64,000 nt of DNA. Source: an uncultured Lachnospiraceae bacterium (lineage in GTDB: Bacteria > Bacillota > Clostridia > Lachnospirales > Lachnospiraceae). Positions 8,897-17,705 of this stretch are shown piece by piece. The notes beneath the pieces were generated by a model. The model saw only the letters and a program-made list of their open reading frames with translations. It did not search any database and was not told where the DNA came from. Position numbers and translations under genes: made by a program. The stretch spans positions 62,001 through 126,000 of the forward strand of contig CALWBQ010000025.1 of NCBI GenBank assembly GCA_944376125.1, read 5' to 3'. How positions within the stretch are numbered: the first letter of the stretch is position 1; the number at the start of each line of letters is the position of its first letter.

Positions 8897-9976
8897 TTAA
8901 AACCAGCTCAGATACCATGCCGTCGGAAGTATCTTCCGGATCATCCCCGCCTCTTCTATCCATCTGCCTGCATCGAAAAAGACTGGGCATATCACCAGCA
9001 AAACCAGAGCCGTAACCGGGATGAGCGCCGCCAGCACCTGAGGCTTCCTCACAATCCTTCTGGCGATTTCCCCGCAGGTGGCAGAAATGAGTGCGTAAGC
9101 TGCCATAGCCCCCAGCTCGGAAAGGGTCTCCGTCCACTCTCCCGCCGCCCCCAGGGCAGCCAGGGAGGACAGCGCCGCCAAAGCAACCGGGGCGGCCAGT
9201 GCTGCCCACTGGCACAGGGGACGAACTGCAGCGGGGAGGGCTGCAAATAGCCCTCTTCTCTCATCCTGCCCTATACTGCAGGCTGCAAAAAATGCTGCCA
9301 GAAAAACAAATACTGCCGTCATGCCTCGAACCGGAAACACACTGCTTCCGGCCTGTCCAGTGCCGGATTCTGTCCCTCCTTCCGGCATTTTCGCTTTCTC
9401 TGCATACTTGTCCAGAGAAACGTATTCGAATTGAAATGTACTTCCATCCGTCCTGTACGTCTCATACAGCTCCCTAAGCTGTTTTTTCCCAGTTTCCCCC
9501 AACTCCCCAAGCGCCTCTTCCTGATCCGCATACTCTTCCAGGAGGATGGCATCATACTGGCTTGACAGAGCTGAAAAGACAATCTCCTCTGTCAGAGGTT
9601 CCAGGATTGTGGACGGGGCCGTATAGACCGTAATACACCTTCTGTAGTCCCCACTCGACAGTTTTTCCTGCAGATCCGCAGGAAACAGGTAAGCGCATTC
9701 CGCCTTTCTGGTTTCCACCGCCTCCCTGGCTTCCTCTTCCGAAGAATAAAGGACAAACTGAAACATTCCATCCCAGGAGGCCAGTTCCTGTGCCGTCTTC
9801 CAGTCTAAGCCATCCCCCTCGGCCCAGACTCCGATGGTGATTTTCTCTGTTTCCTCCGGCTCAAGGCTCTGTATTCCTGCCATCAAAATGGGGATCAGAA
9901 GGAGCAGGGCTGTGAAGCCCGGATGGTGCAGCCACCGCTTGATTGACAGCCAGAACCAGATTCTCATTTGTCTCAT
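8897..9976 (-). CDS. ABC-2 type transporter permease
   Basis: A 359-residue protein with the ABC-2 plan: one N-terminal membrane helix (about residues 19-35), a large extracytoplasmic region, then about five C-terminal helices with long Ala/Leu-rich segments. It starts at the ATG at 9976, which overlaps the stop of the second permease gene by 4 bp (ATGA), so translation is coupled. It is the last gene of a minus-strand group with an ABC ATPase and a sister permease. Substrate and direction are not evident; export is usual for this type. Confidence 0.75.
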   Translation of the reverse strand: MRQMRIWFWLSIKRWLHHPGFTALLLLIPILMAGIQSLEPEETEKITIGVWAEGDGLDWKTAQELASWDGMFQFVLYSSEEEAREAVETRKAECAYLFPADLQEKLSSGDYRRCITVYTAPSTILEPLTEEIVFSALSSQYDAILLEEYADQEEALGELGETGKKQLRELYETYRTDGSTFQFEYVSLDKYAEKAKMPEGGTESGTGQAGSSVFPVRGMTAVFVFLAAFFAACSIGQDERRGLFAALPAAVRPLCQWAALAAPVALAALSSLAALGAAGEWTETLSELGAMAAYALISATCGEIARRIVRKPQVLAALIPVTALVLLVICPVFFDAGRWIEEAGMIRKILPTAWYLSWF

Positions 9977-11214
9977 CGCCCCTCCCCCTTTCCAATACAG
10001 GACAACGCAAAGGCAATGGCACCCGTCAATACCGTGGAAAACACATTTCTCCACGCCTCCCCAGGCAGGAAAAATCTTTTGATCCCATCCATCAATATCG
10101 TTGTCGGCAAAAATTCAGCGATCCGCCGAAAGCTCTCCGGCAGAAACACTTCCGGCAGAAAACCTCCAGAGAAAAACATCATCCCGGCAGTCAGCCCGAA
10201 CAAGGCCATCATGCCTCCGATTCCAGCCCCCGCTGCCCGGTAGCACAGGGCAATCCAGGCAGCTGCCGTAAAGGGCAGCACCGCCAGCAGAACCAGACGG
10301 CTGCCGGCCGTCCTCCTGGCATTTTCCCGCAGAATCTCTGCAAATTCATCCCACCAGTCCAATCCTGCAGCCGCAGATACAGCAAAAACTGCCAATGCTG
10401 CGGCAGCCGCAGACAAAACTAAAAGCAGCCACATGCCGATAACTGCTCCTGCAGTCTGGCTGACCCGTCCAATTCCCAACAGGCCCAGCTTTTCTCTCAG
10501 CGCCGGGCTTTCCCGGCGAAACAGCCCCGCAGCAGGAATTCCGGACAACAGCAGACAAAAGGCCGCAGCGGCCGCACCATAATGACAGAGCCCCGATACT
10601 TCTCCAAAGGCCGATACCCGGCGGTTCTGAAAATATACACTGCGGTTCAGGCTGTAGGACAGGTAGCGCTCATTAAGCCACTTCTCTGCAGCAGAAATTG
10701 TTTCAGGGGTTCCCAATAATATACAATACCGGTCGGCGGCATAGATCCCCGCCTGGGCGCTGCCCAGAATTCCCGCCCCGGCCTTCGTCAGTTCCTGAAA
10801 GATCCTCTCTTCCAGCCCCAATTGTCCAGCAAACAGGATGGTAACCGGCTCATTGGTTCCATCCATGATACTTCCAACAAAATTTTCCGGTACCGCCATC
10901 AGACAGTCCAGCTCTCCAGATTCTGTCTGTGCGATCCCTTCCTCCTGCCCGACATAGACAAAATCACAGATACTCTCCACGCTGTCCAGGGATCCCAGCA
11001 TAGAAACCGCCTGTCTTGCTGCCCGATCATTATCCGGCAAAACGACTCCCACCTGAAGTCTGGCAATCTCACGGCTCCCATCCAATATCTGAGAGGCCAA
11101 AAGGGCAGCCGCCCCAAGCAAACCTGCCAGGGCAGCTGCCCCTAAAACCGACCAGGGAAGGAACCTCGCAGCTCTTTTCAGTTCCAATTTTAAATAGACC
11201 CAAAATGTCCCCAT
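9973..11214 (-). CDS. ABC-2 type transporter permease
   Basis: A 413-residue membrane protein with one N-terminal helix (about 20-42), an extracytoplasmic domain of about 180 residues and a C-terminal block of about five helices, the same plan as its downstream neighbour. The pair probably forms the heterodimeric membrane part of an exporter energised by the ATPase at 12861-13532. The gap to the upstream gene is 12 bp. No motif names the substrate. Confidence 0.75.
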   Translation of the reverse strand: MGTFWVYLKLELKRAARFLPWSVLGAAALAGLLGAAALLASQILDGSREIARLQVGVVLPDNDRAARQAVSMLGSLDSVESICDFVYVGQEEGIAQTESGELDCLMAVPENFVGSIMDGTNEPVTILFAGQLGLEERIFQELTKAGAGILGSAQAGIYAADRYCILLGTPETISAAEKWLNERYLSYSLNRSVYFQNRRVSAFGEVSGLCHYGAAAAAFCLLLSGIPAAGLFRRESPALREKLGLLGIGRVSQTAGAVIGMWLLLVLSAAAAALAVFAVSAAAGLDWWDEFAEILRENARRTAGSRLVLLAVLPFTAAAWIALCYRAAGAGIGGMMALFGLTAGMMFFSGGFLPEVFLPESFRRIAEFLPTTILMDGIKRFFLPGEAWRNVFSTVLTGAIAFALSCIGKGEGR

Positions 11215-11226
11215 GGTTCCTCCTGC

Positions 11227-12840
11227 TTATGATAATCCAGCTCCCAAACTGGAAAGGATACTAAGCAGATTCATGGCTATCTCATTGCCAACCTGAGTCC
11301 AGTCATCCTCGGCCGCCGCAATGACATCCATCTCCGTCCCATCTGGAGGAGTCACCTCACCGCTCAGCATTCTCATATAGACTTCCCCGGCTAACTCCAC
11401 ACTGAATCCGTCTGCCAATTCTACTTTCACCGAGTCTGCCGTATAGTGGATATTCTTACCCTTCTCCAGTTCGTCAATCATACCATCGATCGTAACCGAA
11501 AAGGATTCTCCATTCGAAGAAGGGGTGAGTACAAGGGACAGATCGCGCTCCTCCCGGCTGTACCTGCTCTGGAAGCTCAGCCCAAATGCTTCGCTGGCGT
11601 CCTGGCTGCCCATCGTCAGATCCCAAGAGCTGTTCCAGGCCGCATCTGTATACTCTCCGGCTTTATTCAGATCAAGCGTCACCGTATCCGTACCGTCGGC
11701 AAGGGCCAAGGATGCCTTCAGATTCTCTGTCGGGTAAGTTCCGCCCTCCAACCGGACACTTGCCGCCACATTGAGGGTGCTGTCCTCCTCAACCAGAAAG
11801 TCTGCATTTCCCTCAGCAGACACCAGATTGCCGCTCCTGTCCACATAGACTTTCAAAGCTATGTCCCCTGTCAGGGCCTTTTCCAGGGCGTCCACCGTCT
11901 CATCTGCCCCCTGGCTCATCTCTTCCCAGAGACTGGCGGCCGCAGATACCGGATCGGAGGTCTCCTGGCCGGCCTGGGAATCCGATATACCTGCCTCATT
12001 GATCCTCTCCATCAATTCCATATATTCGGACATATCGTTTTGAAAGGTCTCATCCGACAAAAAGAATTCCGAGGTCGTCCTGAAAAAGCTGATCAGCGCA
12101 TCCTTTGGGAGTACAACATCATAGCCTGTGCAGGAACGCTCCTGGCCATTGTAGAGAAAAGTTAGAGAATCCGATTCCGTCACCGTCATGGCCGCCTTAA
12201 AGTCATTCATTGCCTGACTCCCCTCCTTGTAACGGTTCCAGAGTCCTTCCAAATCAAAGGCATCGCTGTCAGTGCTGTACAGCTTTGACATATAGTCAAC
12301 GTAATCATCAATCAGCTGCTTATCTTCCTCCGTGATCGTGATGCCGGAAGACTGAACCAACGGCGACGCAGCCAGCTGGTCTGCCAGCCCGTCTGCGTAA
12401 TTCAATGAAAACACTTTGCTGGAAAGCTCCGGTATAGCTGCCTTCAGGTACGTGTCATCCCCATAGATCTGAAGGCTGGCCAGATCCATTCCTCCATATT
12501 GGATTCCCAGATCCTCACGGAATTTTCCAGCAACCGCATCGCTCTTTGCCTCAATGCTGATACCGCTCCCCACCAGCGGGCCAAATACCGCCGCGTCAGA
12601 GCTTCCAGATAGGGAGAGTTCCAATCCCAGTTCCCCTCCAGTCTCCTCCCATTGCTCCATCAACTGGCTAAAGCCGAAGATCTCCTCTGCCGGGTCGACA
12701 TTCTCGGATGCATACACACCCTTAAAAGCATCTATAACAATCGTCTTGGGATCTTTGCGGTTGACTGCCGCAATTCCCACACCGGCCGCCACTGCCGCAG
12801 CAGCCGCTACACCGATCACAACCCCTTTTTTCCATTTCAT
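11227..12840 (-). CDS. Membrane-anchored extracytoplasmic protein of unknown function
   Basis: A 537-residue protein with an uncleaved signal-anchor (basic MKWKK, then an Ala/Val-rich helix to about residue 26) and a long acidic region of mostly beta-rich character. There is no lipobox and no catalytic motif that I recognise; it recalls uncharacterised DUF families of Lachnospiraceae. I chose the ATG at 12840, with AAAGGGGAG 8 bp away, over an ATG two codons upstream that sits on that box. Its place between an ABC ATPase gene and two permease genes suggests an accessory part of that transporter. Confidence 0.65.
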   Translation of the reverse strand: MKWKKGVVIGVAAAAAVAAGVGIAAVNRKDPKTIVIDAFKGVYASENVDPAEEIFGFSQLMEQWEETGGELGLELSLSGSSDAAVFGPLVGSGISIEAKSDAVAGKFREDLGIQYGGMDLASLQIYGDDTYLKAAIPELSSKVFSLNYADGLADQLAASPLVQSSGITITEEDKQLIDDYVDYMSKLYSTDSDAFDLEGLWNRYKEGSQAMNDFKAAMTVTESDSLTFLYNGQERSCTGYDVVLPKDALISFFRTTSEFFLSDETFQNDMSEYMELMERINEAGISDSQAGQETSDPVSAAASLWEEMSQGADETVDALEKALTGDIALKVYVDRSGNLVSAEGNADFLVEEDSTLNVAASVRLEGGTYPTENLKASLALADGTDTVTLDLNKAGEYTDAAWNSSWDLTMGSQDASEAFGLSFQSRYSREERDLSLVLTPSSNGESFSVTIDGMIDELEKGKNIHYTADSVKVELADGFSVELAGEVYMRMLSGEVTPPDGTEMDVIAAAEDDWTQVGNEIAMNLLSILSSLGAGLS

Positions 12841-12860
12841 AGACATTCTCCCCTTTCTTT

Positions 12861-13532
12861 TTAGAACTGAGCCGCCAGCTCCTTTGCCGTCAGGCCGGCC
12901 GGAGTCTCCCTGACCTTCCCATCTTTTAATACCAGCAGCCGGGTACAGATCGCCAGTTCTTCCATCTCGTGGGAAGACAGCAGAACCGTACCGCCTCTTT
13001 TTAAGTATTCTCTCAGGTAATCCCTTATGACTTCTTTGCACACTAGATCCAGGGCCGCTCCTGGCTCGTCCATAATCAGAATCTGTTCCTGCCCCGCCAG
13101 AGCCGAGGCGATGGAAAGGCGTTTTTTCATTCCTCCAGACAGCTTGCCTACGCGAACGCGAAGGAAATCGGAAACCCCCAGCATGGCCGCGGGACCACAT
13201 TCCAGATCCCGTTTCATAGCCGCCTGATTTCCTTTATACCACAAGCTCAGGTTATCTTTCACGGACAGCTCTTCCATAAACGGGTTCTCCTGCGGGACGT
13301 AAGCAATCTTTTCCGCCTGAAGCGCCGGGTGTCCCAGGATTTCCTGACCATCCACTTTCAGACTCCCCTTGTCTGCTTTTCTAGCCCCGGCGAGGATCGC
13401 CAGCAAGGTCGTCTTCCCACATCCATTTCCTCCGACGATTCCGATACATTCGCCTGGGGCCGCCTGGAACGATACGCCGGATAAAACCTCTTTTTTCCGG
13501 TATCTTTTAAAAATCTCTGAGACCTCTAACAT
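12861..13532 (-). CDS. ABC transporter ATP-binding protein
   Basis: A 223-residue nucleotide-binding subunit with a full motif set: Walker A GGNGCGKTT (residues 34-42), Q-loop in YVPQENPF, signature LSGGMKKRLSIA, Walker B ILIMDEPGAALD and switch His in LSSHEMEE. The compact size and signature are typical of ABC-2 exporters rather than sugar importers, so it is unlikely to serve the CUT1 system at 19.6-24.4 kb. It is followed by the anchored protein and the two permeases, and preceded by the M14 peptidase stop 9 bp upstream. Confidence 0.9.
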   Translation of the reverse strand: MLEVSEIFKRYRKKEVLSGVSFQAAPGECIGIVGGNGCGKTTLLAILAGARKADKGSLKVDGQEILGHPALQAEKIAYVPQENPFMEELSVKDNLSLWYKGNQAAMKRDLECGPAAMLGVSDFLRVRVGKLSGGMKKRLSIASALAGQEQILIMDEPGAALDLVCKEVIRDYLREYLKRGGTVLLSSHEMEELAICTRLLVLKDGKVRETPAGLTAKELAAQF

Positions 13533-13541
13533 TGCTTCTCC

Positions 13542-14858
13542 TTAATACAGAAGGGCGAAATCTGCGGCCAGAGCCCACCCCGCCCGATTCTGTGCCCACA
13601 CATTTTCAAATTCCGACAGCGGCATCGGGCAGTCTACCTTTCCTGTCTCAATGGTGATGCTGGGCACCGGATTGTCTTTCAGCTGGAGCCAGTCTTTAAA
13701 GCCGCCTCCCCCTCCGCTGTAGAGCATCTGATAGCCGCCGGTAGCCGCTGACATCAGCTGAGCCAGGTGCTGGGACTTGGCCTTTACCTGATTTCCCTCA
13801 ATATCCCAGTAGATTACATTTCCCATGGAATGGTAATTCAGCACAGCAACCCAGGTACAGCCATTGTTGATCAGATTGACCAGCGCCTGAGCCTCCGGCT
13901 CCGAGGCGGGACCGATGCCTTTATAGCCCGAAGAAGAAGGAAGCAGCCAGGTACTGGAGGCATTATTCCAGAGAGCGTCAAAATTATAATTCAGATCCAC
14001 ACCCCTTGCGTTAGCCTTCCAGCGGGTCAGATAGGTATCAAAGTCCAGGCTTGTGCGCCCTGCAGCCGTATCAGAAGCATAACAGTTCTGAATCCTGTCC
14101 CTCAGATCGGCTGACTGGATCGCATCCAGGCCGAACTGGCTCAAGGCAACCCCATCCGGATTCGACATAGGGACAAAATGTACAGCCACCTGATTCAGCA
14201 AATCAGACAGATTTCTCCCATTATAGCTGCCTGTATCATAAAATGCCAGGGCATCTTCTATCTGTTTCATCATCAGCAGGGGATTCATATATTCCCTGGC
14301 ATGCATAGCACCCTGTATCAGGACATGCTTTCCGGCATTGGCGTTGCCGATGATAATATCATAGATCTCCCGTCCGTCTGCAGATGTGCCGATGGTATTT
14401 ACTGTCATATGAGCAGTCCCGTAACGGTTTTTCAGGGCTTCTATATCTGTCTTCATCTGCTCGTACGAGTATTTCTCTGCAGGTTTTATCACCGGATCAG
14501 ATACCGTCAGGGTGGTAAAATCCGTCCCGGCATTTTCTTGATTCTGACTTTCGGCATTCTTGTCCAGGCCAATCCCCGGGCCGATCTCAGAATAGTCAGT
14601 TCGGGACTGGCTGTCGCGGATAATAGTGGTTCCACCCGCTGCCGCTGCCCCTTCCCCAGGGCCAGCAGGCTCCTCTCTTTCACTTGGTGCTTCCGTCCCC
14701 TCAGCAGAAGAAGAACTGCTCTCTTCTGCCGGGGCACTGCCCTCCCCGCCCGGCGCCTCCATAGAAGGAAGAGGGGCATCTGCAAACACTGCTGCCCCTG
14801 GGACAGCCATACTTATCAAGCATCCAATTCCTATTGCACAAATTCTCTTTTTTCTCAT
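13542..14858 (-). CDS. Secreted M14 family zinc carboxypeptidase
   Basis: A 438-residue protein with a signal peptide (MRKKRICAIG..., cleavage near AVFA-DAP) and a low-complexity Ser/Glu/Gly/Ala linker to about residue 80. Zinc ligands are H186 and E189 in GAMHAREY and H343 in NYHSMG; the general base is E404 in SITIETGK. Where most members read DLNRNF, this one has DLNYNF (N290-Y291), losing the Arg that binds the substrate carboxylate. That points to altered specificity, perhaps peptidoglycan peptides. The ATG at 14858 has AGAGGAC upstream. Its stop lies 9 bp before the ABC ATPase gene. Confidence 0.85.
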   Translation of the reverse strand: MRKKRICAIGIGCLISMAVPGAAVFADAPLPSMEAPGGEGSAPAEESSSSSAEGTEAPSEREEPAGPGEGAAAAGGTTIIRDSQSRTDYSEIGPGIGLDKNAESQNQENAGTDFTTLTVSDPVIKPAEKYSYEQMKTDIEALKNRYGTAHMTVNTIGTSADGREIYDIIIGNANAGKHVLIQGAMHAREYMNPLLMMKQIEDALAFYDTGSYNGRNLSDLLNQVAVHFVPMSNPDGVALSQFGLDAIQSADLRDRIQNCYASDTAAGRTSLDFDTYLTRWKANARGVDLNYNFDALWNNASSTWLLPSSSGYKGIGPASEPEAQALVNLINNGCTWVAVLNYHSMGNVIYWDIEGNQVKAKSQHLAQLMSAATGGYQMLYSGGGGGFKDWLQLKDNPVPSITIETGKVDCPMPLSEFENVWAQNRAGWALAADFALLY

Positions 14859-14875
14859 TTTCTGTCCTCTTGATA

Positions 14876-14956
14876 TGAAACAAAACGGGATGCTGCACAC
14901 TAAAATTCTCAGCGCTGCATTTGCAGCGCCCAAGAACGTTAATTCTGCAACATCCC
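14876..14956 (-). terminator. Long nested stem-loop after pnp, probable terminator
   Basis: On the minus strand an 11-bp outer stem (GGGATGTTGCA with TGCAGCATCCC) encloses a perfect inner hairpin GCGCTGC-AAAT-GCAGCGC, and the outer stem is followed by GTTTTGTTTC. It starts 12 bp after the pnp stop and ends before the M14 ribosome binding site. It could also be a processing or attenuation element in the M14 leader. Confidence 0.5.
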
Positions 14957-14968
14957 ATTTCAAAAAGT

Positions 14969-17101
14969 TTACTCTGCGTCTTCTGTCTTTTTCGCTTTCG
15001 TATCCTCTTTTTTTGCAAGATCACTGGGGCGCATGCTCAAATTGATCCTGCCCATCTTGTCTACCTCGATTACTTTTACTGTAACTTCATCGCCGATATT
15101 GACAACATCTTCTACCTTGCCAACCCGGCGGTCTGACAATTTGGAAATATGGATCATACCGTCTTTATTTGGTGCCAGCTCTACAAAAGCACCAAAGTTC
15201 ATAATGCGGGCTACCTTTCCGGTAAAGATCATGCCAGGCTCAATGTCAGTGACAATGCTCTCAATGATAGAAATTGCCTTATCAATCATGGCTGCATCTG
15301 TCCCGCATACGTTGACTGCACCGCTGTCATCAATATCAATCTTTACGCCGGTCTCCTCGATAATCTTATTGATCACCTTGCCCTGCTTGCCGACCACATC
15401 GCCGATCTTCTGGGGATCAATGGTAATCTGTTTGATTTTGGGAGCATATTTGCTCAGAGTCTTTCTAGGCTCGGAGATAACCGGAGCCATCACTTCATCC
15501 ATGATATACAGTCTTGCCTCGCGGCAGCGTGCGATAGCCTCCTCGATAATCGGGCGGGTCAGACCATGGATTTTAATATCCATCTGGATTGCGGTGATTC
15601 CCTTGTGAGTACCGCCTACCTTAAAGTCCATGTCGCCGAAGAAATCTTCCAGGCCCTGGATATCCGTCAGGACAATATAATCATCGTCCGTTTCTCCGGT
15701 CACCAGGCCGCAGGAGATTCCCGCCACCATAGTTTTGATGGGCACGCCAGCAGCCATCAGGGAAAGGGTAGAAGCACAGATGCTCGCCTGAGAAGTGGAA
15801 CCATTGGATTCCATTGTCTCGGAGACTGTACGGATCGCGTAAGGGAATTCCTCCTCACTGGGCAGCACCGGAACCAAAGCTCTCTCTGCCAGCGCTCCGT
15901 GACCGATCTCACGGCGCCCCGGGCCTCTGGACGGCTTCGTCTCACCTACTGAGTAGGACGGGAAGTTATAATGGTGCATATATCTCTTGGTAGTCTCGTT
16001 CTCATCCAGGCCATCCAGCCTCTGAGCTTCTGACAGAGGCGCAAGGGTGCAGGCATTGAGAATCTGAGTCTGTCCACGGGTAAACATGCCGGAGCCGTGA
16101 ACTCTGGGAAGAAGATCGATCTCTGCTGCCAGCGGGCGGATTTCCTTGATTCCACGGCCGTCCGGACGCTTGTGATCTTTCAGAATCATCTTCCGAACCG
16201 TCTTCTTCTCATACTGGTAGATCGCATCGCCCAGCTTAGCCAGCCATTCCTCATTGTCAGCGAAGGCCTCCTCCAAGCGCTCGGTGATGACGCGGATATT
16301 CTCTTCTCTTTTCTGTTTTTCGTCTGTAAAGACCGCTTCCTCCATTTCCTCAGGCGGAACGATCTCCTTGATCGCCTCAAACAGTTCCTCCGGAACCGCA
16401 TAGCTCTCATAAGAATGTTTGGGCTTTCCACATTCTGCCACAATAGTATCGATAAATTGAATAATCTCCTGGTTCACTTCATGGGCCTTAAAGATTGCAT
16501 CGATCATCGTCTGTTCCGGAACTTCCTTCGCCCCGGCCTCAATCATAATGACCTTCTCTCTGGTGGAGGCAACCGTCAGGGCCATCTCAGATACCCGTTT
16601 CTGGTCTGAGGTTGGATTTACAATGAATTCCCCGTCAATCAGCCCTATCTGAGTCATGGCGCAGGGGCCGTCAAAGGGAATATCGGAGATGCTGGCTGCA
16701 ATAGCGGATCCTAACATGGCTGTCAGTTCCGGGCTGCAGTCCGGATCAACAGACATGACCAGATTGTTCAAAGTCACGTCATTGCGGTAGTCCTTGGGGA
16801 ACAGCGGCCGCATAGGGCGGTCGATAACGCGGGAGGTTAATATCGCATTTTCAGAAGCCTTCCCCTCTCTCTTATTAAACCCTCCTGGGATCTTTCCAAC
16901 CGCATACATCTTTTCTTCAAATTCCACACTGAGAGGGAAGAAATCGATCCCCTCCCTGGGCTTTTCGGACGCCGTTGCGGTAGAGAGAACTACGGTGTCG
17001 CCATAGTGCATAAATGCCGCACCGTTTGCCTGGGCCGCCACTCTGCCCACATCCACTGTCAGGGTACGGCCTGCCAATTCCATACTGAAACTCTTGTACA
17101 T
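14969..17101 (-). CDS. pnp: Polynucleotide phosphorylase
   Basis: A 710-residue phosphorolytic 3'-5' exoribonuclease. Two RNase PH-like domains are visible; the second carries the active-site FKVGGTHKGITAIQMDIKI segment. They are followed by a KH domain (IDPQKIGDVVGKQGKVINKI) and an S1 domain (GKVARIMNFGAFVEL), ending in a Lys/Glu-rich tail. AAGGAG precedes the ATG at 17101. Downstream of rpsO, the classic gene order, it is probably expressed from the rpsO promoter. Confidence 0.97.
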   Translation of the reverse strand: MYKSFSMELAGRTLTVDVGRVAAQANGAAFMHYGDTVVLSTATASEKPREGIDFFPLSVEFEEKMYAVGKIPGGFNKREGKASENAILTSRVIDRPMRPLFPKDYRNDVTLNNLVMSVDPDCSPELTAMLGSAIAASISDIPFDGPCAMTQIGLIDGEFIVNPTSDQKRVSEMALTVASTREKVIMIEAGAKEVPEQTMIDAIFKAHEVNQEIIQFIDTIVAECGKPKHSYESYAVPEELFEAIKEIVPPEEMEEAVFTDEKQKREENIRVITERLEEAFADNEEWLAKLGDAIYQYEKKTVRKMILKDHKRPDGRGIKEIRPLAAEIDLLPRVHGSGMFTRGQTQILNACTLAPLSEAQRLDGLDENETTKRYMHHYNFPSYSVGETKPSRGPGRREIGHGALAERALVPVLPSEEEFPYAIRTVSETMESNGSTSQASICASTLSLMAAGVPIKTMVAGISCGLVTGETDDDYIVLTDIQGLEDFFGDMDFKVGGTHKGITAIQMDIKIHGLTRPIIEEAIARCREARLYIMDEVMAPVISEPRKTLSKYAPKIKQITIDPQKIGDVVGKQGKVINKIIEETGVKIDIDDSGAVNVCGTDAAMIDKAISIIESIVTDIEPGMIFTGKVARIMNFGAFVELAPNKDGMIHISKLSDRRVGKVEDVVNIGDEVTVKVIEVDKMGRINLSMRPSDLAKKEDTKAKKTEDAE

Positions 17102-17272
17102 AGCTTGTCTCCTTTTCACTAAATATCTATTTTGCCGGCAGGAGATCCCGAAACTACTGACCTGTACGCGGCACCCGCGTATACGTCAGCGGTCTCGGTA
17201 TATCTCTTCTGCCAAAAAATCGTTTCACGTTTCTTCCCCGAAGGAAAATAAAGTTTCCTATGGTACAAGTAT

Positions 17273-17296
17273 AGGGCGGAGACAAGTCTCCACCCT
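17273..17296 (-). promoter_or_regulatory. Intercistronic hairpin between rpsO and pnp
   Basis: AGGGTGGAGAC-TT-GTCTCCGCCCT on the minus strand starts 13 bp after the rpsO stop. No T-run follows, so it resembles the RNase III processing or partial-terminator hairpins known between rpsO and pnp in other bacteria rather than a full terminator. Confidence 0.5.
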
Positions 17297-17309
17297 AAGA
17301 TAAGCGAAA

Positions 17310-17576
17310 TTACTTTCTGATGCCCAGCTTCTCGATCAGCGCACGGTATCCTTCCAGGTTTGTCTTCTTTAAGTAATCAAGCAGACCTCTCCTCTGACCA
17401 ACCATCATCAGAAGACCTCTTCTGGAATGGTGATCCTTGGGATTGCTCTTTAAGTGCTCGGTCAGCTCGGTGATCCTTGCTGTCAGGATAGCGATCTGAA
17501 CTTCCGGTGAACCGGTGTCGCCAGGCTTTCTGCCATATTCTGCGATAATTGCTGCTTTCTTTTCCTTAGAAATCAT
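17310..17576 (-). CDS. rpsO: 30S ribosomal protein S15
   Basis: Exactly 88 residues, the canonical S15 length, with [17 protein letters not shown] and [21 protein letters not shown], the helices that bind the 16S three-way junction. The ATG at 17576 has AGGAGG nine bases upstream; an in-frame ATG three codons earlier would sit directly on that box and is rejected. Transcribed from a very strong promoter and followed by pnp. Confidence 0.97.
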   Translation of the reverse strand: MISKEKKAAIIAEYGRKPGDTGSPEVQIAILTARITELTEHLKSNPKDHHSRRGLLMMVGQRRGLLDYLKKTNLEGYRALIEKLGIRK

Positions 17577-17585
17577 AGTAAACAT

Positions 17586-17672
17586 CCTCCTTAAATCTAT
17601 TCTTACCGTAAACCAAGTCTGCGGTTGGAGTCTTCCGGCAGACTGCGTCCCGGCGTTGACATATGCCTAATT
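17586..17672 (-). promoter_or_regulatory. rpsO leader with possible S15 autoregulatory structure
   Basis: The leader of about 90 nt contains the stem AGTCTGC/GCAGACT (17616-17644) with an inner GGA/TCC pairing, a short branched structure upstream of the ribosome binding site. S15 commonly represses its own mRNA through such leaders. This is judged from base pairing alone. Confidence 0.35.
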
Positions 17673-17701
17673 ATCATATCATAGAGATGGAGGATTGTCA
17701 A
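17673..17701 (-). promoter_or_regulatory. Strong rpsO promoter
   Basis: TTGACA (17696-17701), 17-bp spacer, TATGAT (17673-17678) on the minus strand. It begins only 4 bp after the SIS gene stop, with no terminator in between, so transcripts from the sugar operon may read into rpsO-pnp. Confidence 0.85.
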
Positions 17702-17705
17702 ACTA

